From Ignavibacteria bacterium (GTDB taxonomy: Bacteria; Bacteroidota; Ignavibacteria; Kapaibacteriales; UBA4661), in the NCBI GenBank assembly GCA_014654705.1, contig JACVZY010000081.1, positions 62,001 to 126,000 on the forward strand: a stretch of DNA of 64,000 bases, written 5' to 3'. Position 1 is the first letter of the stretch, and each line of letters starts with the position of its first letter. Below are positions 10,001 to 19,422 of the stretch, piece by piece. Position numbers and translations under genes: made by a program. Below the pieces are notes generated by a model. The model searched no databases. It had not been told where the DNA came from and was given only the letters and a program-made list of their open reading frames with translations.

Positions 10001-11530
10001 ACGGCAATGCGCTTGCGTCCTGTGTTGATGACGGCAGCCGTGGCTTCGCTTGGCTTTTTACCAATGGCAATTTCCACCTCATCCGGTGCAGAAGTCCAGA
10101 AGCCCCTTGCGACGGTCGTTATCGGCGGTTTGGTCTCGGCAACGCTGCTGACGCTTATTGTTCTGCCCGTGCTTTATATTCTCGTGGAAACATGGTCGGA
10201 GCGGCGTATTATCCGCAAAGCATACCGCGATAATGCGATGCAAACGGACAACTCCACAAACGCACTTATTCTTGCCCTCGTGTTTTTGTCAGGCATTGCA
10301 GCATCCCGACCCGCCTTTGCACAACAAGCGCCGAGTGCTGAAGCAGTTCTCCACAGTCTAACGCTGGAACAAGCCGTTGAACGGGCAATCAAGCACAATC
10401 CCACGCTCCAAGCGGCAACGACAGAAATTGACCTCCAACGCGCTCTACGGCGAACCGCGACGGACATCGGCAAAACAAATGTTTCGCTCATGCTGGGACA
10501 GTACAACAGTTTTGCACAAGACAACAACATTACCCTCACACAAACCATCCCCTTTCCGACCGTATTCACGAGTCAAGATGCTCTCGGCGATGCACAAACT
10601 CACGGCGCAGAACTGAAGCGTACTGCCACGCTGAACGATCTTGTGTATGCTGTAAAATCCGCGTTTTACCAAATTGCGGTCTTACGTGAGCGTGAACGGC
10701 TTTTGCGCGAGCAAGACAGCATCATTGCTGCTTTCGTGAGAGCAGCCGATAAGCGGTATCAAGCAGGCGAGACGACACAACTGGAGGCTTCGAGCGCCGC
10801 CTTACAAGCCTCTGAAGTAAGCGTCGCGCTCCTTCAAACCCGCGCCGATATTCACACGGCGGAGCGGCAGTTACAAACGCTCTTAGCAAGCGACTCGCCC
10901 CCCAGCATTGTTCAGCCTGCACTACTCAAGCGGACGCTGCAAATGCCAAGCGACACTGCGACTTTTGCCCGAAACCCGCTCTACGCCTTTATGAAGCAGC
11001 ACGTTGAGGTTGCCCTTGCTGCCAAATCCGTAGAAGCCGCACGAGTCCTCCCCGACCTCAGCGTCGGTTATTTCTCACAAACGTTAGTTGGTACACAAGA
11101 AGGAGGGCGTATTTTCGGAGCGAATGACCGTTTTTCGGGTGTGCAGATTGGTATTGCACTTCCGCTCTGGATTGTGCCGCAGCTTGCAAAAGTTGAAGCC
11201 GCATCGCTTGTTGCCGACATTGCCCGTACTAATGCTGAGGTGCATCGGCTACAACTGTCGGGCACATTTGCTAAAGCGGTGCAACAATTTTTGAAATTTC
11301 AGTCTAGCGTGGCGTATTACGAACAAAGCGCTCTGCCGCAAGCCGCTTTGGTGCAAGCCACAGCGCAAAAATCGTACGAGCGCGGCGAAGTGGGCTACAT
11401 GGAATACTCTCAAAGTCTCGCCCGTGTCATCACGGTCAAAACAAACTACATCGAAGCGCTGGCACAGTACAATCAAGCCGTTCTCACGCTCGAATTTCTT
11501 GCCGGAAATGACATTACGCCAAGCAAATAA
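7067..11530 (+). CDS. CusA/CzcA-type heavy-metal RND pump fused to a TolC-like outer-membrane factor
   Basis: A 1487-residue fusion. Residues 1-~1045 form a complete HME-RND proton/metal antiporter that exports cations such as Cu/Ag, Zn or Co from the cell or periplasm. The start MLDRVISFSIRNKLIV is typical, and the charged helix DFGIIVDGAVIIVE carries D406, D412 and E419 with the CzcA spacing. Residues ~1090-1487 are an outer-membrane efflux protein with its two repeated halves (LTLEQAVERAIKHNPTLQ at the start). Between them, residues 1058-1085 read Met, a short polar stretch, a hydrophobic core and AFA before QQ, which is a signal-peptide-like segment with its own in-frame ATG at 10238. The frame is open throughout. 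CusA-TolC fusions of about 1450 residues are known in Bacteroidota. The adaptor gene follows after 27 bp. Metal specificity is not assigned. Confidence 0.93.
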   Translation: MLDRVISFSIRNKLIVAMLTLALVAWGVYSVIQLPIDAVPDITNNQVQIITRSPSLAAQEIERLITFPVEQSLATIPGREEIRSFSRFGLSVVTIVFKEHIDVYWARQQVSERIKEATLQIPKGIGSPEIAPVTTGLGEIYQYVLQPKHGFEDKFSLMDLRSVQDWIIRRRLLGTEGVADISSFGGHLKQYEIALHPDRLRALNISTGDVFTALERNNQNTGGAYIDKSPQAYLIRTEGMARTADDLGKIAVKTSTDGIPVLIRDVATVQFGSAIRYGAMTRTAANEPRNGEAVGGIVMMLKGENSSKVIANVKERITEINASLPEGLEIIPFLDRTKLVKSAIATVATNLAEGALIVVCVLVLFLGNVRAGLVVASAIPLSLLFAISLMNLFGVSGNLMSLGAIDFGIIVDGAVIIVEATLHHLHQPKIFDRLKNRLTQAEMDEEVFQSASKIRSSAAFGEVIILIVYLPILALVGVEGKMFRPMAQTVAFAILGAFVLSLTYIPMMSALFLNKTLSTKQNVADRMMAFFRRVYSPVLLWALDRKSIVVGVSLALFIGAVALFLVMGGEFIPTLDEGDFAVETRTMTGSSLSHTVETTLQAGRILTKQFPEVTEVVGKIGSSEIPTDPMPIEAADLIVVLKPRSEWTSAHSRDELAEKMQHALEAIPGVEFGFQQPIQMRFNELITGAKQDVVLKIYGEDLEVLAEQAAKVGKITAGIQGATDLYVERVTGLSQIVVRLQREELARFGVAVDDINQAVRTAFAGDVAGQMFENERRYDLVVRLDTARRKTLEDVQNLLITTPGGNHVPLRQLASVRMELGPNQIQREDTKRRIMVGFNVRNRDVESIVNELRSIIQAQVKLPAGYYITYGGSFENLVEAKKRLSVAVPIALLLIFTLLYFTFRSVKYGLLIFTAIPLSAIGGVVALWLRGMPFSISAGIGFIALFGVAVLNGIVLVGYFNRLKEEGMTELREIVLHGTAMRLRPVLMTAAVASLGFLPMAISTSSGAEVQKPLATVVIGGLVSATLLTLIVLPVLYILVETWSERRIIRKAYRDNAMQTDNSTNALILALVFLSGIAASRPAFAQQAPSAEAVLHSLTLEQAVERAIKHNPTLQAATTEIDLQRALRRTATDIGKTNVSLMLGQYNSFAQDNNITLTQTIPFPTVFTSQDALGDAQTHGAELKRTATLNDLVYAVKSAFYQIAVLRERERLLREQDSIIAAFVRAADKRYQAGETTQLEASSAALQASEVSVALLQTRADIHTAERQLQTLLASDSPPSIVQPALLKRTLQMPSDTATFARNPLYAFMKQHVEVALAAKSVEAARVLPDLSVGYFSQTLVGTQEGGRIFGANDRFSGVQIGIALPLWIVPQLAKVEAASLVADIARTNAEVHRLQLSGTFAKAVQQFLKFQSSVAYYEQSALPQAALVQATAQKSYERGEVGYMEYSQSLARVITVKTNYIEALAQYNQAVLTLEFLAGNDITPSK

Positions 11531-11557
11531 CCATCAACAATTATTCTCATTCATACC

Positions 11558-12775
11558 ATGAATTTATACCATAAACATCCGCTTTTTATCATGCTTCTCG
11601 GCGTACTTGCTTTGACAATGCTTTTTGCGTGTGGCAAAAAAGATGCTCCGGCGCTTGCAGAAAAAACCGATCCACAAGAAGAAACAACAACAATCGTCGA
11701 ACTAACGAGCGACCAATACACGATGGCAGGTATAGAACTTGGCAGAGTAGAAACCAAAAATTTGGGCACCGTTCTAGCGTTGAATGGAATGCTCAGCACA
11801 CCGCCGCAAAACGAGGTTTCTGTGTCGCCGCGAATTGGGGGGTATATTCGCTCTACGCCGCTTTTGCAAGGGCTTCGTGTTCGCAAAGGGCAGGCACTTG
11901 CTGTACTGGAGCACCAAGATGTGATAATGTTACAACAAGAATTTCTCGAAACGCGCAGCCGACTGGAGCTTGCGGAGGCAGAATTTAAGCGGCAGGAGGC
12001 ATTGCAAAAAGACAATATCAATGCCGTAAAAACGTTTCAGCAGACCGCTACCGATTTCAAAAGCCTCAAAGCACGATTGTACGCGCTCAAGCAGCGTTTG
12101 GCGCTTATCGGTATCAATGCGGACGCCCTCCAAGAAAGCGGTATCACGGGCACGTACACTATCACCTCGCCCATAGACGGCTATGTGGCGGAGGTCAACA
12201 TCACGCTTGGCAAGTTTGTTTCCCCCAATGACGTAGTGTGCCGTATTATCAACAATGCACATTTACACGCCGAGTTGACGGTATTTGAGCGTGATATTTC
12301 AAAAATCCGAGACGGGCAGCGTGTCCGATTTACACTTGTGAATGAGTCTGAGGAGCGCATAGCAACCATCTTTATGATTGGCAGAGAAATTAGCAAAGAC
12401 CGCACAGTCCGTGTGGATGCTCATCTGGACAAAGAAGACACACGGCTTTTGCCGAATACAGCCTTATCTGCACTGGTCGAGCTTGGCGAACAGCCCGTTC
12501 CGGCTGTGCCGGATGCCGCATTGGTAAGCGCGGGCGGCAAAGAATATATTTTTATCATCGCAGACGAGCCGCCCAGCAAAAATAAAGATACGGATGGGAA
12601 AAGTAACGATACAAGTGCCGCAGCGAAGCATTTTCAAATGATAGAAGTCAAGCGCGGCGCTTCGGTTGGTGGCTGGACGGAAGTTTTGCTGCCCACATCG
12701 TTTGATACAGCAAACGCAAAAGTAGTCGTGAAAGGCGCATATTCACTCCTCTCGAAGACACAAGGTGGCGAATGA
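11558..12775 (+). CDS. CusB/CzcB-like RND periplasmic adaptor lipoprotein
   Basis: A 405-residue membrane-fusion subunit that links the inner-membrane RND pump to the outer-membrane channel. The signal sequence ends in a lipobox L22-F23-A24-C25, so the mature protein is probably a lipoprotein. The core shows the usual order: a barrel-sandwich/lipoyl half (SVSPRIGGYIRSTPLLQGLRV), a helical hairpin rich in Glu/Gln/Lys (residues ~115-180), the second lipoyl half (YTITSPIDGYVAEVNITLGK), then the beta-barrel and membrane-proximal domains. A charged low-complexity insert around 345-362 is unusual. No N-terminal Met-rich metal site is seen. It is the last gene of the efflux operon; its stop is 11 bp from the stop of the convergent IgGFc-domain gene. 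Confidence 0.92.
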   Translation: MNLYHKHPLFIMLLGVLALTMLFACGKKDAPALAEKTDPQEETTTIVELTSDQYTMAGIELGRVETKNLGTVLALNGMLSTPPQNEVSVSPRIGGYIRSTPLLQGLRVRKGQALAVLEHQDVIMLQQEFLETRSRLELAEAEFKRQEALQKDNINAVKTFQQTATDFKSLKARLYALKQRLALIGINADALQESGITGTYTITSPIDGYVAEVNITLGKFVSPNDVVCRIINNAHLHAELTVFERDISKIRDGQRVRFTLVNESEERIATIFMIGREISKDRTVRVDAHLDKEDTRLLPNTALSALVELGEQPVPAVPDAALVSAGGKEYIFIIADEPPSKNKDTDGKSNDTSAAAKHFQMIEVKRGASVGGWTEVLLPTSFDTANAKVVVKGAYSLLSKTQGGE

Positions 12776-12786
12776 GGTCTTCGGGG

Positions 12787-15700
12787 CTACGGTACAATGC
12801 TCATCTGCCGTGCAAGTCGGAAACTTGGGGTTTGGACAACGTAGATGTACATTCCGGCTGGTAATTTCCTTACATCCAGTGTGAGGTTGTGCTCTCCGGC
12901 AGGAAGTACGCCCATAGCAAGACGATCGACCTCATCACCAAGCATTGTGAAAATACTCACGCTTACATTTTCCTGCTTGGGCAGACCAACGGCAAATTGT
13001 GTTTGTCCGCTCAATGCGGGATTGGGATAATTTTGTTCCATGAAGTAATGAAGGGGCGCACGGGCTGTTTTGAGGCGCACTTCTGCATCGCAGCGTGTAC
13101 TTTCCACCCGCACGAGTGGTTCACCCTGACCCGTGAGAAGCAACGCTTCTTGCTGGCAATAGCCCTCCACAACGAGTGTGTCAACGTAACTACGCTCTTC
13201 CAAGGGTGCAAAGCAGACCCGAAGAATACTTTTGCTTCCGTTCGGCGCAATCGTCATCGGAAACTGGCTCTCGCCGACACTAAACCATCTGTTCCCTCGC
13301 GGTACAAAGCGCTCAAGCGTGTAGGGCTTGATACCAACATTCCGTATTTCAATTTCGCGGCAGTCTAGCGCCGTAATTGCCACGCCGCCCCATTCGCCCG
13401 TTGCACCACGTTCGTTTTTGGTGCGTACTATTTCCAGCGTGAACCCCTGCACAGTATCGCGCACGACGGTTCTATTGCCCGCCGAGTCAATAATGGCAAG
13501 CGCATACACCGCATCACGGCGAGGATTCGGAATGCTGATAATCACGCGCATATCAAGCGTGGTTGTACCCACTTGCTCAAGACGTGTTGTGCAGTTGACA
13601 AGTTCACCAATCGGTTCTACTCGTGCCACGCCGGAGGGAAATGGCTCTATGTCTTGCACACGCAGAGTAACTGTTCGAGCACAGGCATCGCGTAGGCTGG
13701 CAACCGTCGGCGGGGTGCGGTCTTGACCCGCTTCTACAATGAGACGGGTAACAGTGCGACTTGCGCACGTGGAGACAAGAGCAATGGTGCCGCTATATGT
13801 GCCGTCTTCCGGCGCGTCCAGCGCTACAATGATGGTATCTCTTCCAAGCGCTGGCAGTACAAGCGGCAAGGTGGGCGTAAGAATACGAAACTGAGCGCGA
13901 TTGCTTGCGCTGTTCAGAAGATTGAATCCCGTGATGGTTTGTGTGGTTGTGCCGTAGTTTGTAATCGGCAGACGGAATGTGCGGCTTGTTCCTGTGGGCA
14001 TCGTGAAGCGCCGTTCTTCCATAGTCGAACTCGCATTTTGCCCTTCCAGAGCGACGGTGAATCCCGGTATGAAGAAACGTCGGCGCGTTACAAAGCCGAT
14101 AGAATCTCGTGCTTCAAGCATAAATTCCCCGTCTTGAAATTGATTTTGCAAAGCAGCGCTGAAGTGTACGCTGTCTGCGTAAGGCGTAAATGCAGCAATG
14201 TTCACATTGACATTACGCGGAGCAAGCGCTTGCACCGAAGCAATACGGGAATCCGTCAAGAGCGTGTCATAAACCACACCTCTACCACCGAAGCAGGTGT
14301 CTCGCCATGCCAAGCGTGGTGCATCGCGATCGGGCGCAATAATACGCAAACGTCCGCCACCGATGTAACCGTAGGAATTGAGAATACCGTAGCCATAGAC
14401 GTAAATAGCGAAAGCGCTGTCGCCACGCGCTGTGTGGACTCCGGGCGCAACGCTGAAGTTACCAAACGAATAGCCGGAATTGACAATAGGCGTGAAGCGC
14501 GAGGCATCAAGCGGTATGTTATCTACCACGAGCGACGTTAGACCCGAACCGCGATTGGGCGCAATGATAGTGATAAAATGGTCTTCAAAGACCCGCCCAC
14601 GACTGGAAGGACTGGCAACACCGAGGTTCTGAGGGTCGAACGCCTCAACGTTTATAAACCGGTACGAGCGGTCGTACTGCTCCACCTGCGGTATCAGCAA
14701 CATAAACGGGTCGCCGACAAATTTTGCTTCCAGCGTCGAGGAGGTTTTTTTGTACTGCGCCACAAGAATTTGGTCACTTGCCGTGATCCATGCGCTGCTC
14801 ATGAGCGATGCTTCATAGACCTGCCCGGCGTTCAGCGTGGTAAGTGGCTGACCATTGATGAACACTTGAGTATTGTTGTACGCGGCGATAACGCGGAATA
14901 AATCTGTCCCAACGCCTATTTCGTCACGTGCGCGAAGGAATGGCGTAATAAAAGCACTTTTGCCCCACGTCTCCAAGCCGGGAAGTTGCTCCACAAGGTG
15001 GTCGCGCGTCCAGAGGCTTGGACGCAGTTCAACGGGAAGCGTCGTGCGCTGATGTCCGGCAAAAACGGCAATCGGCTTGTTGGCAACAATGCGTGTTCCC
15101 GAAAGGTCTGCTATCCCGCCCGCAGCGCGTGGGTCGGCTTGGACAAGATAGGATTCTCCTTCGTTCAGGCGAATAACCTGCGGATTTGTTGTCCCGGCAA
15201 CAAGCGTCGGCACAGACGGCACAATACGTACCTCAGTGCCATTTTGCGTAGCGACGACAGCAAATTGAGACGGCGTACTGACTTCGTCTCGGCTGTTCGG
15301 CATGAAAAGCAGCCCGCGTGCGTCGCTTTTGTACGCTAAGACCATGTACTCCACGCCAAGCGAACTGACAGGCAACGCTAAAAAAGCATCACTGGTGTAG
15401 AGTGCTTGATTTAAGCCATAAACCGTGACGTCATCATTTGCCGTTATGCGAAAGGACTGCCGTGCAATCCGCTCCGACTGTGCTCCGGCAGAATCAAAGC
15501 GGTCGCCCGTGTAATATCCCTGTAACTCAACGCCTTGATAGTGAACGCGAAGAGTGTAGATTTGGTTGGGATTCGTGATAGCAAAGGGTACGTTCACCTC
15601 ACCACCGGAACGATTGCGATAGCGGATATTGCCGCTTGTGGGAACATCGCACGTCACGTACACATAGAGCGAATCGTTAAGAAACGAGGTACTGCGTCCG

Positions 15701-15903
15701 CCGTCGTGGACGTTGGGCAAAAAGGTGAGATAAAACTCACGCCCGCGACTGGTACGATTTTGCGAAGCGGCGCTGTTTTGCGCCAGTGCGTCGTTGGCTG
15801 CACCGCATAGGAGTACCAACGCCGCTATGATAACGGGGAAAGATTTCAACAATGCAACCATGAGAGAGGTGTTCGTGGAAAAAAATTGTGAACGTCTTCG
15901 CAT
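12787..15903 (-). CDS. IgGFc-binding-domain T9SS cargo protein (downstream tandem copy)
   Basis: A 1038-residue secreted protein. The N-terminus has a long signal sequence ending ALAQ at about residue 42. Residues ~50-480 resemble the IgGFc-binding N-terminal domain (GREFYLTFLPNVHDGG; NDDVTVYGLNQALYTSDAFLALP; NKPIAVFAGHQ). Beta-rich Ig-like segments follow, and the last ~85 residues are a T9SS sorting region (QNYPNPALSG ... PAGMYIYVVQ). It is a paralogue of the gene immediately upstream, similar along the whole length, and its ATG begins 1 nt after that gene's stop (TAATATG), so they are co-transcribed and probably translationally coupled. The domain name comes from human FCGBP; antibody binding by bacterial members is not implied. 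A surface or extracellular adhesin-like role is inference. Confidence 0.85.
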   Translation of the reverse strand: MRRRSQFFSTNTSLMVALLKSFPVIIAALVLLCGAANDALAQNSAASQNRTSRGREFYLTFLPNVHDGGRSTSFLNDSLYVYVTCDVPTSGNIRYRNRSGGEVNVPFAITNPNQIYTLRVHYQGVELQGYYTGDRFDSAGAQSERIARQSFRITANDDVTVYGLNQALYTSDAFLALPVSSLGVEYMVLAYKSDARGLLFMPNSRDEVSTPSQFAVVATQNGTEVRIVPSVPTLVAGTTNPQVIRLNEGESYLVQADPRAAGGIADLSGTRIVANKPIAVFAGHQRTTLPVELRPSLWTRDHLVEQLPGLETWGKSAFITPFLRARDEIGVGTDLFRVIAAYNNTQVFINGQPLTTLNAGQVYEASLMSSAWITASDQILVAQYKKTSSTLEAKFVGDPFMLLIPQVEQYDRSYRFINVEAFDPQNLGVASPSSRGRVFEDHFITIIAPNRGSGLTSLVVDNIPLDASRFTPIVNSGYSFGNFSVAPGVHTARGDSAFAIYVYGYGILNSYGYIGGGRLRIIAPDRDAPRLAWRDTCFGGRGVVYDTLLTDSRIASVQALAPRNVNVNIAAFTPYADSVHFSAALQNQFQDGEFMLEARDSIGFVTRRRFFIPGFTVALEGQNASSTMEERRFTMPTGTSRTFRLPITNYGTTTQTITGFNLLNSASNRAQFRILTPTLPLVLPALGRDTIIVALDAPEDGTYSGTIALVSTCASRTVTRLIVEAGQDRTPPTVASLRDACARTVTLRVQDIEPFPSGVARVEPIGELVNCTTRLEQVGTTTLDMRVIISIPNPRRDAVYALAIIDSAGNRTVVRDTVQGFTLEIVRTKNERGATGEWGGVAITALDCREIEIRNVGIKPYTLERFVPRGNRWFSVGESQFPMTIAPNGSKSILRVCFAPLEERSYVDTLVVEGYCQQEALLLTGQGEPLVRVESTRCDAEVRLKTARAPLHYFMEQNYPNPALSGQTQFAVGLPKQENVSVSIFTMLGDEVDRLAMGVLPAGEHNLTLDVRKLPAGMYIYVVQTPSFRLARQMSIVP

Positions 15904-15904
15904 A

Positions 15905-18900
15905 TTAATACGACACAGAGAACTGGCGTGTCATTCTGGTTTGGGCAGTTTGCACTTGGTACCAATAAATGCCCGGTTTCAGACTGGATACGTCCAGTGC
16001 AATTTCATGCTCACCCGCTTGAAGCGTGCCAAGCGAAAGGCGGTCAATTTCCATTCCAAGCATCGTGAAAATTGACAAAACCACCGAAGACTCAGATGCC
16101 ATACCGATTTTGAGCGTTGTTTGTCCGTTAAAAGCAGGATTGGGGTAATTCTGCTCCATGAAGTAATTGAGCGGTGCGCGGGCAGTACGGAGTTGCACAG
16201 TCGCATTGCATCTGCTTGTATCGGTGCGGATAAGCGGCGTTCCGCGTCCCGAGAGCACCAGCAATTCTTGCAAGCAATAGCCTTCCACCACAAGTGAATC
16301 GGTGTAATTCGCCTCTTCCAAGGGTGCAAAGCACACGCGCAGAAACGAGCTACCGCCCGCAGGAATAGTGAGTGGAAATTGGCTCTCACTGATACTGAAC
16401 CACCTATTTCCACGCGGTACGAAGCGCTCCAAGCGGTACGGCAGTATTCCCACGTTACGAATTTCAACACTCTGGCAATCAAGGCTCGTGATAGGTACAC
16501 TACCCCAATTTCCTGTACCGCCGCGTTCATTCATAGTGCGCACAATTTCCAGTGTAAAGCCTTGCACAATATCGCGGACAGCCCTACGGTTCCCTGCGGA
16601 GTCCGTAAGAGCAATCTCATAGATGGCATCACGGCGGGGATTGAGAATGGTAATGAGGATTTCACGAGTGAATGTAATGCCCGAAGCCACGCTCTGCGGT
16701 GAGATGGTAAGTGTGCAGTTGACGGGCGAGCCAATGATTTCGATATTGGCGATACCTGACGGGAATGGCTCTGCATCTTGTGCACGAATCGTCACGCGTC
16801 GCGCACAGACATCGCGCTCGGTCGAAACGCTTGGTGCAGTCGTATCTTTGCCTGCTTCTACGAGAATTTGTGCCACTTGCCGTTGGGCACAGGCATTGCC
16901 AAAGGTGAGCGAGGCTCTATACTGACCGTTTTGGGAGGCATCTAAGGCAATGATGACCGTATCGCGACCTTGCGGGGGAAGCGTGAGCGGAAGCGCAGGT
17001 GCAAGCAGGCGCATCAGCACTGAGTTCGCGGGATTGTTTTGGAGGAGGATGGAGCTAATTGTTTGCGTCGTTGTGCCGTAATTCACAATAGGCAGACGGA
17101 ACGTCCGGCTTCTGCCCGATTCCATCGTGAAGCGGAGTTGCTGTGCGCCGGCACTGGCATTTTGACCTTCCAAAGCGACCGTGAATCCGGGTATGAGAAA
17201 ACGCCTACGGGTTACGAAGCCCGCAGAATCTTTAGCTTCGAGCGTAAATTCACCATCTTGAAGCGTGTTCTGAAGCGCGGCGCGAAAACGCACACTATCG
17301 GCAAAGGGCGTAAAAGGGTCAATCGTGACGCTCACATTGCGCGGCGTGAGTGCTTGAACGCTTGCGAGACGTGAGTCCGTTAAAAGCGTGTCATAGACAG
17401 TGCCGCTCACACCGAAGCATGTATCGCGCGACACAAGCAGGGGCGCGTCGCGGTCGGGAGCAATGATACGCAAGCGCCCACCACCGACATAACCGTAGGA
17501 GTTCATCTCGCCATAGCCATAGACATAAATGGCAAAAGCGCTGTCGCCACGTGCTGTATGAACGCCTCCCGGTACAGAAACGTTGGCAAAGGAATATGTG
17601 CTGCCTTGAATAGCTTGAAAATTTCCTGTCGCAATCGGTTGCTCATCCAGACGCAAGCTGGCAAGCGAGTTTGTAGGGGCTACGATGGTAACATAATGCT
17701 CGCTAAAGACCTGCCCGCCCAGATTGCGATCAAAAACCTCTGCGTTGACAAAGCGATAGGAGCGATCGTATTGCTCCACTGTGGGCACGAGCAGCATAAA
17801 CGGGTCGCCGATAAGATTACCGCCGCCGGATGTTTTTTTAAACTGTGCGACCAATACAACATCACTTGCTGTGATAAGACCAGAACCGGTAAGTTGTCCT
17901 TCGTAAAATTGCCCTGCATTCAGCGTTGCAAGGGGTTGCCCGTTCAAGAAAACTCGTGTGGTGTCGTAAGCGGCAAGAACACGATAAAGATTCGTTCCTG
18001 TTTCAATCTCATTGCTGCTGCGTTGCAACGGCGTTAAGAATGCCCGTTTTCCCCATGTTTCCAGCCCGGGCATTTGTTCAACAAGGTGGTCGCGCGAAGA
18101 GAGGGTTGGCTTCAATTCGACCGGCAGGGCGGTGCGCTGGTGACCTCCAAAGACTGAGATTGGCTTGGTAGCGATGATACGGGAGCCGGTTAAGTCCGCC
18201 AGACCTTCGCGTGTGCGTGGGTCTGCTTGCACGAGGTAGGATTCTCCTTCGTTCAGCCGCACACGGAGCGTGGCGATTGTTCCGCCAAAAAGTACGGGGT
18301 CAGTGGGGCGAATAACAACATCAGTACCATTTTGTGTGGCAACGATAGCAAATTGCGATGGTGTGCTCGTTTCGTCGCGATTGCTAGTGGTGAAATTCTG
18401 TCCACGTGCATCGCTTTTATACGCCATGACGAGATATTCTCGACCAAGTGCCGTTGTGGGCAGTGCCAGAAAGGCATCGCTGGTGTAAAATCCTTGATTC
18501 AAGCCATAGACTGTAACGTCGTCGTTGGCAGTAACGCGGACGTATTGCTGTGCTACGCGCTCGGATTGAGAATTGGCAAAGGCAATTACATCGCCGCTTC
18601 CCGAAAAATATCCTTGCAGTTCAATATCTTGGTAGTATAAGCGGTGTGTATAAACCTGATTTGGATTGGTGATGCTGAAAGGAGCCGAAAAAACTCGTCC
18701 GGCGCGGTTGCGATATTGAATGACACCGCTCGTGGCTGTTTCGGAGGTGATGTAGATGTAGAGCGTATCGGTAACACCGCCTTGGCGTCTGTCGTGAACA
18801 TTCGGCAGAAACGTCATGTAGAAATCGCGTCCACGACTGGAACGATTTCCCGACGGCGTGGTCTGGGCAAGGCTTTCAAATGCACTGAATAGACTCATGC

Positions 18901-18943
18901 TCAAGAAAGCCAGAAAAAAATATACTACTCTGCGAGTGTTCAT
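15905..18943 (-). CDS. IgGFc-binding-domain T9SS cargo protein (upstream tandem copy)
   Basis: A 1012-residue secreted protein, first gene of a two-gene minus-strand operon. The signal peptide is residues 1-26 (ending SLAQ). The IgGFc-binding-like domain spans ~30-450 and contains GRDFYMTFLPNVHDRR, ANDDVTVYGLNQGFYTSDAFLALP and FGGHQRTALPVEL. Several Ig-like beta domains follow, and a T9SS C-terminal region with QNYPNPAFNG covers the last ~80 residues. Compared with the downstream copy, blocks such as FTVALEGQNAS, ILNPRRDAIYEIALTDSAGN and RTARAPLNYFMEQNYPNP are nearly identical while linkers differ, which indicates an old tandem duplication under shared constraint. The 479-bp region upstream is shared with the divergent propeller sensor gene. 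Confidence 0.85.
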   Translation of the reverse strand: MNTRRVVYFFLAFLSMSLFSAFESLAQTTPSGNRSSRGRDFYMTFLPNVHDRRQGGVTDTLYIYITSETATSGVIQYRNRAGRVFSAPFSITNPNQVYTHRLYYQDIELQGYFSGSGDVIAFANSQSERVAQQYVRVTANDDVTVYGLNQGFYTSDAFLALPTTALGREYLVMAYKSDARGQNFTTSNRDETSTPSQFAIVATQNGTDVVIRPTDPVLFGGTIATLRVRLNEGESYLVQADPRTREGLADLTGSRIIATKPISVFGGHQRTALPVELKPTLSSRDHLVEQMPGLETWGKRAFLTPLQRSSNEIETGTNLYRVLAAYDTTRVFLNGQPLATLNAGQFYEGQLTGSGLITASDVVLVAQFKKTSGGGNLIGDPFMLLVPTVEQYDRSYRFVNAEVFDRNLGGQVFSEHYVTIVAPTNSLASLRLDEQPIATGNFQAIQGSTYSFANVSVPGGVHTARGDSAFAIYVYGYGEMNSYGYVGGGRLRIIAPDRDAPLLVSRDTCFGVSGTVYDTLLTDSRLASVQALTPRNVSVTIDPFTPFADSVRFRAALQNTLQDGEFTLEAKDSAGFVTRRRFLIPGFTVALEGQNASAGAQQLRFTMESGRSRTFRLPIVNYGTTTQTISSILLQNNPANSVLMRLLAPALPLTLPPQGRDTVIIALDASQNGQYRASLTFGNACAQRQVAQILVEAGKDTTAPSVSTERDVCARRVTIRAQDAEPFPSGIANIEIIGSPVNCTLTISPQSVASGITFTREILITILNPRRDAIYEIALTDSAGNRRAVRDIVQGFTLEIVRTMNERGGTGNWGSVPITSLDCQSVEIRNVGILPYRLERFVPRGNRWFSISESQFPLTIPAGGSSFLRVCFAPLEEANYTDSLVVEGYCLQELLVLSGRGTPLIRTDTSRCNATVQLRTARAPLNYFMEQNYPNPAFNGQTTLKIGMASESSVVLSIFTMLGMEIDRLSLGTLQAGEHEIALDVSSLKPGIYWYQVQTAQTRMTRQFSVSY

Positions 18944-19422
18944 AGATCTGGAGAGGAAAGGGAGAAGAAGTACAAGAAGAAATCAAAATGCGAATGAAAA
19001 GATAAAGAAACTTTGACACGGATATTGAAAAGCTTAACACACATACAAAATAGTCTTATTTTTCAGGAAAATCCGCGAAATCTTGTTTAATCCGTTTCAA
19101 AAAGCTGCTCTTGAAACTACCTTTTAGTTGGCATTCAAAATCTGTATTGCTTGCCACCAAATTTGGAAAAACCTCACGGATATACAACAAAAAACCGCAG
19201 TAAAAGAGTTCCGGTGCAGATTTTTATTGTGAACGTTCGGTAAGTGTGGCGCTCAAAGCGCATATTGCAAAAGAACAATGAAGGCATCTGCTTCGTTACA
19301 AACAAAAAAATCATAACAAAAAACATCCAAAATTCCCGAAAGAATACTATTTTGAGCGAGTTTTAGGACGGTATTTGATGCTCTGACTTTGATTTTATCA
19401 CCCTCTAGTATTGGAAACGCTG
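18944..19422. other. Divergent intergenic region between IgGFc operon and propeller sensor
   Basis: This 479-bp AT-rich stretch holds no convincing gene. It must contain promoters for both directions. I see an 8-bp palindrome GAACGTTC at 19231-19238 and a small GCGC-TCAAA-GCGC hairpin at 19249-19261, but no full TTTG/TAnnTTTG pair that I would trust. Confidence 0.6.

Noticed and set aside
13723-14541. 272-codon plus-strand frame within the IgGFc-domain gene
   Set aside because: Shadow of the minus-strand gene; composition (Cys/Arg-rich) is not protein-like.
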